From positions 1 to 46,780 of the forward strand of contig JAFRKQ010000027.1 of NCBI GenBank assembly GCA_017431625.1: DNA of 46,780 bases. Reading direction: 5' to 3'. The translations under genes and the position numbers were made by a program. How positions within the stretch are numbered: the stretch's first letter is position 1; the number at the start of each line of letters is the position of its first letter. Shown piece after piece: positions 41,272 through 46,780 of this stretch. The notes under the pieces are model-generated. The model made no database searches and was not told the origin of the DNA. It was given only the letters and a program-made list of their open reading frames with translations. The stretch comes from a bacterium. GTDB lineage: Bacteria; Patescibacteriota; Microgenomatia; UBA1400; PJMF01.

Positions 41272-41277
41272 TATAAT
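41272..41277 (+). promoter_or_regulatory. -10 box of the YqeY-like gene
   Basis: TGTATAAT about 38 nt before the ATG. AGAAAGAAAGGG serves as ribosome binding site. The remaining spacer 41143-41270 shows nothing else clear. Confidence 0.5.
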
Positions 41278-41315
41278 AGGCGCACTGATTTGATAAAGCG
41301 AGAAAGAAAGGGTTT

Positions 41316-41750
41316 ATGACCATTAGTGAACAGTTAATGACTGATATGAAGACAGCGATGAAGGCTCATGATAGTCAGACTTTGGAGGTGATCCGTTTTT
41401 TGCGCTCCAGCATCCAAAACGCCCAGATTGATGGTGCCGGCAATGACGATAGCTCAATTCAAAAAATCATTGCCTCACAAGTGAAAAAATCAAAAGAAGC
41501 GGTGGCTGAGTTTGTCAAGGCTGGCCGTGAGGATTTGGCCGGGCAAGAACGCAGTAAAATTCAAGTGATGGAAAAATATTTACCTACTCAACTTGATGAC
41601 ACGGCACTGGAGACCATCGTGCGCGAAGTCCTTGGTGATACGCCCGACAAAAGCAAAACCGGACAGCTCATCGGCTTGGTGATGAAAAAGGTTGCGGGTC
41701 AGGCTGATGGTAGTCGAGTGAAAGCGATGGTAGAAAAGCTTTTAAGCTAA
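41316..41750 (+). CDS. YqeY/GatB-YqeY domain protein
   Basis: 144 residues, all alpha-helical in appearance. The features of the YqeY family are present: LMTDMKTAMKAHDSQTLEVIRFLRS at the start, IIASQVKKSKEAVAEFVKAGR in the middle, EKYLPTQLDD, and the GQLIGLVMKK...SRVKAMVEKLL end. It is related to the tail domain of GatB, which binds tRNA in the amidotransferase. As a free protein its role is not settled. It starts a four-gene run. Confidence 0.9.
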   Translation: MTISEQLMTDMKTAMKAHDSQTLEVIRFLRSSIQNAQIDGAGNDDSSIQKIIASQVKKSKEAVAEFVKAGREDLAGQERSKIQVMEKYLPTQLDDTALETIVREVLGDTPDKSKTGQLIGLVMKKVAGQADGSRVKAMVEKLLS

Positions 41751-41775
41751 CTGGTGTGAATATTAAGGAGACAAA

Positions 41776-42069
41776 ATGATGAGTCCAGATCAAATTGTAC
41801 CAATTGTCTTAATCGTCGTCATGGTGATTGTGGCCGTGGTTTTGGTAGCTGTCGGCATCCAGCTGTTTTTGGTGCTTAAAGACACTCGCCGCTTGCTGGC
41901 CAGTGTTGATCGCTTGGTGGTCAACACCGATGAAAAACTTGGCTTGGTTGTCAGTCCCATTCGCACCCTTGGTAGTCTCGCGGCGGGAGTGGCCGGTGGC
42001 ATGAAATCTTTTGAGGCCTTTTCGGCGTGGCTGAAGAATCGCAAGGTAAGTGGTAGCCAACATGGATGA
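41776..42069 (+). CDS. small single-span membrane protein
   Basis: 97 residues. One long N-terminal membrane helix (about 7-33) is followed by an amphipathic helix rich in Leu and Val (RRLLASVDRLVVNTDEKLGLVV) and a Gly-rich part. This resembles small DUF948-like proteins, but the match is not certain. AAGGAG precedes the ATG. It overlaps the next gene by 8 nt. Confidence 0.65.
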   Translation: MMSPDQIVPIVLIVVMVIVAVVLVAVGIQLFLVLKDTRRLLASVDRLVVNTDEKLGLVVSPIRTLGSLAAGVAGGMKSFEAFSAWLKNRKVSGSQHG

Positions 42070-42394
42070 AATCAACTCGCAGCTCAAGACTGCGCGTGAC
42101 CAGGGTGAACAGCTGGCCGAGCTTTTGGCTTTGTATGTGTATTTTATGCAACATACACCTGAAGGCCGAGCTGTGGGGCGAGAATTGGAGCGTGACTGGC
42201 AGGAGGCCGTCTCACGCTTGCGTGAGGATAAACGTTTGATTGGCGCGGATTTTAGTCTGCGCGAGTGGCTGCTACAAATCAGGCGTGAGCTTCTGAGTGA
42301 TTCTCGTCTGTTACGACCGGTCAAAAAAGTCAAACCGCGATCAAGCCGGTCGGCACGCAAAAAAACTCTTCGCTTCCGCGGGATCAATGAGTGA
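42062..42394 (+). CDS. small charged cytoplasmic protein, unknown
   Basis: 110 residues from the ATG at 42062. Helical and charged (MDEINSQLKTARDQGEQLAE at the start), with an Arg/Lys-rich C terminus. No membrane span and no recognised family. Overlaps at both ends place it in a tightly coupled operon with its two neighbours. Confidence 0.6.
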   Translation: MDEINSQLKTARDQGEQLAELLALYVYFMQHTPEGRAVGRELERDWQEAVSRLREDKRLIGADFSLREWLLQIRRELLSDSRLLRPVKKVKPRSSRSARKKTLRFRGINE

Positions 42395-42930
42395 ACAACA
42401 AGATGACCACGCCAGTAGATATTCCCCCACTATCACGCTCTTGGTCACCAGCACCGGTTGGCAGGGTACAGACGCGTTTGTCAGCGGTTGGTGGCCGTGT
42501 GTCAAGTGAACAGCCCGATCTTGCCGATAAGACGCCCGAGACTAGCGCAGGTGCGCCCACTGTCCAAAACGGCTATTATCGCACTTTGCCGCTGTTGATA
42601 TTTGGTTTATTTTTTTATGCACTGGTGTGGATGATAACAGGGCGCGTGGCGCCAGCTTCCCTGGCCAACTGGTTGTGGACGGACTCCTATCTGCTATTCC
42701 AGCTCTTGTTGGCGGCTGGAAATTTCTTTGTTTTTACCTATTTATGCCAGAGTGCAGCCTGGGGACGGTGGGCGGCTTTGATGGGTGCCAGCGTGATGTT
42801 TTTCAAGCTAGGCCATTTTTTGTTGACCTTGCCATTGATTATCAGTTTGAGCCTGCTGGCCATTATTTATGGGTATCTTTTGGTCTTTCGTCATAAAAAG
42901 TCTGATAAACCAACAAAAACTACCTCTTGA
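42391..42930 (+). CDS. membrane protein with four spans, unknown
   Basis: 179 residues from a GTG overlapping the previous stop (GTGA); an ATG at 42403 is an alternative. A Pro/Ser-rich, probably disordered N-terminal ~65 residues precede four hydrophobic helices and a Lys-rich tail. The helices recall ATP synthase subunit I-type four-helix proteins, but this is only an impression. It is the last gene of the run that starts with the YqeY-like gene. Confidence 0.6.
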   Translation: MNNKMTTPVDIPPLSRSWSPAPVGRVQTRLSAVGGRVSSEQPDLADKTPETSAGAPTVQNGYYRTLPLLIFGLFFYALVWMITGRVAPASLANWLWTDSYLLFQLLLAAGNFFVFTYLCQSAAWGRWAALMGASVMFFKLGHFLLTLPLIISLSLLAIIYGYLLVFRHKKSDKPTKTTS

Positions 42931-42955
42931 CAAAATAGGGTTATTGTGATATAAT
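42927..42955 (+). promoter_or_regulatory. consensus promoter upstream of the ABC exporter
   Basis: TTGACA (42927-42932), 17-nt spacer, TATAAT (42950-42955), with TG one base before the -10. It begins inside the stop codon region of the previous gene. Confidence 0.7.
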
Positions 42956-42979
42956 ATAGGTCATAGAAGGAAGCGGTCG

Positions 42980-43033
42980 GTGCGACCTTTGCCGGTGAAT
43001 CGCTATGAGGATTGGTCGCTAGCTGTGGTATAA
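42980..43033 (+). CDS. possible 17-residue leader peptide
   Basis: GTG at 42980 follows AAGGAAG at a usable distance and encodes 17 residues (VRPLPVNRYEDWSLAVV). Its TAA lies inside the TATAAT of the downstream promoter. An AGCG/CGCT inverted pair surrounds it. It may be chance. Confidence 0.25.
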   Translation: MRPLPVNRYEDWSLAVV

Positions 43034-43034
43034 T
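43029..43034 (+). promoter_or_regulatory. -10 box 6 nt before the exporter permease gene
   Basis: TGTGGTATAAT (extended -10), then 6 nt to the ATG at 43041. It would give a leaderless transcript next to a longer one from 42950. Confidence 0.6.
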
Positions 43035-43040
43035 ATCCTC

Positions 43041-43868
43041 ATGAGCGAGTCAACTTATCAGCTGGAGATTTTGCCGGAAAGTGGTTTTTTTGACCTGGGG
43101 CTGAGGGAGTTGTGGGCGCGCCAACGCTTGTTGTGGGTGCTCGTGCGGCGCGATCTGCAGGTGCGCTATAAAAGCACTGTCCTGGGAGTGGTGTGGGTGG
43201 TGCTACAGCCGGTATTGTCTACCTTGATTTTTACTTTGATCTTAGCGCGGATTTTTAATACCAATGGTGATAATAATTACCTGCTTAATACCCTGATCGG
43301 CTTTACGCTGTGGCAGTTTTTTTCCAGTTGTCTGGGGGCGGCTACAGGGAGTGTTTATGAACAAGCGCGACTCATCCGTAAAATCTACTTCCCTCGGGCT
43401 TATATCCCTCTCACAATTGTCTTTCGCCAACTTTTTGATTGTGGTGTTGGGACGATTTTTTTGTTGCTGGTGATGTGCTGGCAGCGAGTGTGGCCCACGC
43501 CAGTCGGTCTGCTAGCCTATATTCTGGGGCTGGTTAATTTATTACTCTTAACCAGTGGTCTGTCGTTGATGGTCTCGGCCTTGAGTGTGCTTTTTCGCGA
43601 TGCGCGGCATTTGATTCCCTTTATTGTCCAGATTTGGTTTTATCTCACTCCAGTTTTTTATGGCCGCGGTTTGCTGAGTGGACGACTGCAGATTTTGGCA
43701 CTGATCAATCCCGTGACCGGGACGCTAGATCTGGTGCGTGGAGGATTGTTGGCAGGGCAGATTGCTTGGGGTAGCTGGGCAGTGCAGTTGTTTGTTGGTC
43801 TGGTGGTGGCAGTTTTGGGCTTGGCTTTTTTCCGGCGGCTAGAGACAGAAATCATTGATCGGGCGTGA
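43041..43868 (+). CDS. ABC-2 type polysaccharide exporter permease (Wzm-like)
   Basis: 275 residues with six membrane helices. The cytoplasmic start LLWVLVRRDLQVRYKSTVLGVVW is a hallmark of ABC-2 permeases of the O-antigen/teichoic acid export type, as are LIRKIYFPRAYIPL and the end INPVTGTLDLVRGGLL. It moves a lipid-linked polysaccharide out across the cytoplasmic membrane together with the ATPase encoded next. Its stop overlaps or nearly touches that gene. Confidence 0.9.
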   Translation: MSESTYQLEILPESGFFDLGLRELWARQRLLWVLVRRDLQVRYKSTVLGVVWVVLQPVLSTLIFTLILARIFNTNGDNNYLLNTLIGFTLWQFFSSCLGAATGSVYEQARLIRKIYFPRAYIPLTIVFRQLFDCGVGTIFLLLVMCWQRVWPTPVGLLAYILGLVNLLLLTSGLSLMVSALSVLFRDARHLIPFIVQIWFYLTPVFYGRGLLSGRLQILALINPVTGTLDLVRGGLLAGQIAWGSWAVQLFVGLVVAVLGLAFFRRLETEIIDRA

Positions 43869-43873
43869 TTTTT

Positions 43874-44638
43874 ATGAAAATGATCGAAGTAGAAAATTTG
43901 GGCAAAAAATATCGTAAGCACACGAGTTTGGAGCCAACTTTCCCCACATTGCGCGATCGACTTTTGTCCTGGGGCCGACAAGCGCCAGTGCATGACTTTT
44001 GGGCCCTGCAAGACATCAATTTTTCGCTCGAAGAGGGACAGGTATTGGGGGTTATTGGCCATAATGGCGCGGGCAAAAGTACCCTTTTTAAGATTCTCTC
44101 TCAAGTGACTCGCCCCACCACTGGCCGAGCAGTTTTGCGTGGTCGGGTGGCCTCGATGTTGGAGGTGGGTACGGGTTTTCATCCGGAGCTTTCGGGGCGA
44201 GAAAATGTTTATCTCAATGGGACAATTTTGGGGATGAGTCGGTCAGAAATTGATAGTCACTTTGATGAAATTGTCGAGTTTGCTGGCGTGGCTGATTTCT
44301 TGGATGATCCAGTCAAGTATTATTCTTCTGGTATGTATACTCGTTTGGCTTTTTCCATCAGCGCCTTTTTGGCTAGTGAGATTATGATCATTGATGAAGT
44401 TTTGAGTGTGGGGGACGCTAGTTTCCAGAAAAAAAGCCTGGAAAAAGTGCGCCAGCTCGTGCGTGACCAGGGGCGGACGGTGATGATCGTCAGTCACAAT
44501 CTAGCCGGGGTGGCACAGTTGACCGATCGGTGTTTGTGGCTCGATCACGGTCGACTCAAAAAACAGGGGCCCACCCAAAAAGTCCTGCCACTTTATAAAG
44601 CTCAACAAGAACGTTTGACTCGCACTCCCAAGCGGTGA
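43874..44638 (+). CDS. ABC polysaccharide exporter ATPase (Wzt-like, short form)
   Basis: 254 residues from the ATG at 43874; a GTG at 43865 overlapping the permease stop is an alternative. Walker A GHNGAGKST is near residue 60. The family-typical LEVGTGFHPELSGRENVYLNG, signature YYSSGMYTRLAF, Walker B IMIIDEVLSVGD and switch SHN follow. The C-terminal carbohydrate-binding domain of long Wzt proteins is absent, so it resembles the TagH core or short Wzt types. It powers export with the Wzm-like permease. Confidence 0.92.
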   Translation: MKMIEVENLGKKYRKHTSLEPTFPTLRDRLLSWGRQAPVHDFWALQDINFSLEEGQVLGVIGHNGAGKSTLFKILSQVTRPTTGRAVLRGRVASMLEVGTGFHPELSGRENVYLNGTILGMSRSEIDSHFDEIVEFAGVADFLDDPVKYYSSGMYTRLAFSISAFLASEIMIIDEVLSVGDASFQKKSLEKVRQLVRDQGRTVMIVSHNLAGVAQLTDRCLWLDHGRLKKQGPTQKVLPLYKAQQERLTRTPKR

Positions 44639-44698
44639 GCGTTAGCGGCTCGCAAAAATACCATGATATATCAAAAATGGATTTTGTGAGTATAAATT

Positions 44699-45007
44699 TT
44701 AAGCTTGACGACGACTGCGCCTGCCGAGTTCTTCAGCTACTTCCAGCCGATAGTGAACTACGTCATAAATCTTACCATCTTTGCCAGCAGTTTTGAGTCG
44801 GCGCATATAGCGAGAGCGGGGATAAGGACCATCTTCAGTGGTAATCTTTTTGAGATGCTCATTGACAGTGGATAGCTGGAGGCGATACAAATCGCTAATT
44901 TGCGTTTGGGTCAGCCAGACCTCACCATCAACAAACGCCACCTCTAGCTGCTGTGACTTGCCATGAAGGTGATACTTGATTGTTGGCAGACGCGGCTTAT
45001 TGGGCAT
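44699..45007 (-). CDS. RhuM-like short DNA-binding-type protein
   Basis: 102 residues. Carries GEVWLTQTQISDLYRLQLST followed by VNEHLKKI and GKIYDVVHYRLEVAEELGRRS. This resembles the N-terminal part of RhuM family proteins (GExVWLTQxQMAxLF...STI..HIK). Full-length RhuM proteins are about 300 residues, so this is only the helix-turn-helix-like part. The function is unknown; a small regulator is plausible. It lies 3 nt after the gene at 45011 and is cotranscribed with it. Confidence 0.6.
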   Translation of the reverse strand: MPNKPRLPTIKYHLHGKSQQLEVAFVDGEVWLTQTQISDLYRLQLSTVNEHLKKITTEDGPYPRSRYMRRLKTAGKDGKIYDVVHYRLEVAEELGRRSRRQA

Positions 45008-45010
45008 AGT

Positions 45011-45490
45011 TTATTTTTTTGACGGATCAGTGCCCTGAGTATTGATGACTTCCACCCGACCCACATCCATGAGCCAACCAACGCTCTGACCGGAGAAGGT
45101 TTCACCCCAGACACGAACATCCATACCGACAAACTTGTCCAGATCAGTGACTGATGAGGTTAGATAAACTGTCTGACTAGCACCCCCAGTACGCAAAAGC
45201 GCGTGTGAGCCCTCGCCATTCATACCGCCAGCTTGCAGATAGCCTTGAGCACTGTCAACAAAGTCATCAGCATTGGGACTACCAAAAACATCGCCTTTTT
45301 TGATGCTGCTGGCATCCTCGGCCACGGTCGCTGTAACAGCTGTAGTTTGATCGGCATCACTATCAGTATCAGCTACAGTCGCTTTATTGTTGCCTCGCAA
45401 CAGCCAGCCACCACCAACACCTAGGCCAATGGCGACCACCGACAAAACGGCGACAATAATTAATTGTTTGACATTGGTTTTTTCTTCCAT
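45011..45490 (-). CDS. membrane-anchored extracytoplasmic protein, unknown
   Basis: 159 residues from the ATG at 45490. One N-terminal span (about 9-29, LIIVAVLSVVAIGLGVGGGWLL), an Asp/Thr/Ala-rich linker, then a small domain (about 75-150, GYLQAGGMNGEGSHALLRTG ... VGMDVRVWGE) that could be an OB-like beta barrel. No family is recognised with confidence. TATAAT lies 10 nt before the ATG, so the upstream extension of the frame is rejected. Confidence 0.65.
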   Translation of the reverse strand: MEEKTNVKQLIIVAVLSVVAIGLGVGGGWLLRGNNKATVADTDSDADQTTAVTATVAEDASSIKKGDVFGSPNADDFVDSAQGYLQAGGMNGEGSHALLRTGGASQTVYLTSSVTDLDKFVGMDVRVWGETFSGQSVGWLMDVGRVEVINTQGTDPSKK

Positions 45491-45500
45491 ATTAGCTGAT

Positions 45501-45506
45501 ATTATA
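45501..45506 (-). promoter_or_regulatory. -10 box of the 45490 gene
   Basis: Minus strand TGGTATAAT (extended -10), 10 nt before the ATG. Confidence 0.6.
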
Positions 45507-45588
45507 CCACAAATGCGCGCAAAAAGACGGTTAGTTTTGACTCTGGACAAAAACTTGATTTACCCTTGATTTTGGGGCAAAAGTATGA

Positions 45589-45594
45589 TATAAT
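45589..45594 (+). promoter_or_regulatory. extended -10 box of the Cys-rich pilin-like gene
   Basis: TGATATAAT, 13 nt before the ATG at 45608. Confidence 0.55.
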
Positions 45595-45607
45595 TATATC
45601 CATTGTT

Positions 45608-46780
45608 ATGTTTGGTAAAAAGACATTTCTGGCTTTTTTGGTTTTTATTGGTACTCAGTTTTGCTTGACAATTGACTTGTCACGTCAGGCATGGGCAGGA
45701 TTTTGTTTGTGTACCCGACAAGATGCAGCGACTGGTCAATACATAGGGCATGCGTGTAGCGGTGGCACAAGTGTGACGACATGTACGCAATCAGAATGTG
45801 ACACTTGGGGGAGTTATATTTTGCAAGCAGGTATTCATGCTACCTATAGTGATTGTGAACAAGCTTTTGATGAACTCAAAAAAGCGGCAACTCCGACTAC
45901 GCCACCTGTAGATACTGGTACAAAAACATGCCTTTTTATCATTAGAAATCAGAGAACATTGAATATTCGTCACGAATGTAAACTCCGCAATGGACAGACT
46001 TGCGCCGAAATTACCCCGAGTTTAATTGATGGTGACGAAAAAATCGATGCGACCCATCGCGAGTACGATGACCCTGCACAGTGTGAAGCAAAATTTACAG
46101 ACGCAATGGAAGATATTACCTGTATTAGCAATAAAACTGGCACTTGTGTCAACATTACTGTGACCAAGTCCAAAGCGCGGACAATGGTACCCAATCCTAG
46201 TGACCCAGAGATTTTCACTTATTTGCAATGTTTTAGTGGTAGTAATCGTCAAACTGACTGTGCTAAAGCTCAAGAGAGTACAGCCAAATGTTGCATGTAC
46301 AAAAATAATGCTGATTCCTATACTTGCGAGTGCGGCGATGGCGTGCTTTATGGTGATGGCACATGTAAGTCATCATCTGGCAGTGGTGCTTATTATAATG
46401 GCCCCTACGCCAGCAAAACCGACTGTGAAGACGCCCGTCCCGGTGAACTCCCCAAATTTAAAGTGGATGAACCAACCGAACAACTCAGTCATGAGACTTT
46501 GGAAAAAATGAATCCTTTGCGTCACAGTTTACCTAATGTTTTTGGCAATCAAAGTAATCGTAACCCGGGTTATATTATTTCTCGTCTGGTAAAAAATATT
46601 ATCTTTCCCATTTCTGGTCTGATTCTTTTTATCCAAATTATCTGGGCTGGTTTTCAAGTGGTTCAAGGAGGCACTACTGGTAATGACAATCAAGTCAATA
46701 GTGGTAAACAACGTCTTATCTCAGTGATTGTTGGTTTCTTACTACTTTTTGCCAGCTACTGGCTTTGGTCACTGGTAGAA
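45608..46780 (+). CDS. Cys-rich secreted protein with pilin-like C-terminal helices (partial)
   Basis: The frame is open for 391 codons from the ATG at 45608 to the window edge, so the 3' end is missing. A signal peptide (about 1-30, ending RQAWA-GF) is followed by ~265 residues with 20 cysteines, an even number, probably disulfide-bonded outside the cell (FCLCTRQD, AKCCMYKN, YTCECGDG). The last ~75 residues contain two hydrophobic helices (IIFPISGLILFIQIIWAGF and ISVIVGFLLLFASYWLW) separated by a polar turn. This is the TrbC/VirB2-like layout also seen at 15884. The fusion of a Cys-rich ectodomain with a pilin-type membrane module suggests a surface or secretion-channel component. Confidence 0.75.
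   Translation, partial: MFGKKTFLAFLVFIGTQFCLTIDLSRQAWAGFCLCTRQDAATGQYIGHACSGGTSVTTCTQSECDTWGSYILQAGIHATYSDCEQAFDELKKAATPTTPPVDTGTKTCLFIIRNQRTLNIRHECKLRNGQTCAEITPSLIDGDEKIDATHREYDDPAQCEAKFTDAMEDITCISNKTGTCVNITVTKSKARTMVPNPSDPEIFTYLQCFSGSNRQTDCAKAQESTAKCCMYKNNADSYTCECGDGVLYGDGTCKSSSGSGAYYNGPYASKTDCEDARPGELPKFKVDEPTEQLSHETLEKMNPLRHSLPNVFGNQSNRNPGYIISRLVKNIIFPISGLILFIQIIWAGFQVVQGGTTGNDNQVNSGKQRLISVIVGFLLLFASYWLWSLVE

Noticed and set aside
44636-44662. Terminator hairpin directly after the exporter ATPase
   Set aside because: Only a four-base stem (GAGC/GCTC) is possible and the T-run is missing.
1-46780. Recoding of TGA as in Gracilibacteria/SR1
   Set aside because: Many well-bounded genes end in TGA (for example nusA and the permease) with no homologous continuation, and I found no in-frame TGA within conserved proteins.

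Overview
The window looks like a chromosomal segment of a Patescibacteria (Candidate Phyla Radiation, CPR) bacterium or a close relative with a reduced genome. Four things suggest this. Housekeeping proteins have CPR-style architectures: IF-2 starts almost directly at its G domain, IF-1 and S9 carry basic N-terminal extensions, and L17 has a Lys/Ala-rich tail. Many genes encode single-span or secreted proteins of unknown function. Genes are dense and separated by short intergenic gaps. Ribonucleotide reduction is by the anaerobic class III enzyme. TGA is used as an ordinary stop, which argues against the recoded Gracilibacteria/SR1 lineages. The exact lineage cannot be fixed by eye.

Layout. 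1-6.9 kb: a GT-C type membrane glycosyltransferase, tRNA-Leu(GAG), a frameshifted anchored protein, a glycine-rich secreted protein behind a long leader, and small membrane proteins. 7.2-10.2 kb: iPGM and a very divergent enolase in one operon. 10.3-16.3 kb: a second GT-C enzyme, then a pair made of a VirB2/TrbC-like pilin and a 1232-residue secreted protein. 16.4-20.1 kb: nusA-infB and an anchored protein. 20.4-23.5 kb: nrdD and nrdG under a paired NrdR operator. 23.7-27.1 kb: a 32-residue membrane peptide, a Nudix-fold protein with a degenerate box, a CapA-like phosphoesterase and a GT2 glycosyltransferase. 27.16-31.1 kb: a candidate small RNA, then sbcD-sbcC. 31.1-36.5 kb: two anchored proteins, a Fic protein, a CAP-domain protein and a DUF308 protein. 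36.6-41.1 kb: infA-rpmJ-rpsM-rpsK-rpsD-rpoA-rplQ-rplM-rpsI on the minus strand. 41.3-46.8 kb: a YqeY-like protein and three small genes, a Wzm/Wzt-type ABC exporter, a RhuM-like pair, and a Cys-rich pilin-like protein running off the edge.

Regulatory architecture is the most striking feature. Nine genes have a TATAAT-like -10 box, usually an extended TGnTATAAT, exactly 7 nt before the start codon, which predicts leaderless mRNAs. Several more lie at 6-13 nt. Genes with longer leaders instead carry recognisable Shine-Dalgarno sequences. A roughly 30-nt element (core CTTTCTTATTTCGTT) precedes hairpin terminators at three unrelated loci, one of them inside a free-standing ~96-nt small RNA candidate. 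A dispersed non-coding repeat family with a palindromic GC-rich end module occurs four times; two copies differ by one base over 141.

The protein-coding content combines translation and transcription core, lower glycolysis, dNTP synthesis, DNA end processing and extensive cell-surface assembly (glycosyltransferases, polysaccharide export, pilin-like and secreted proteins), as expected of a small host-attached or fermentative bacterium.
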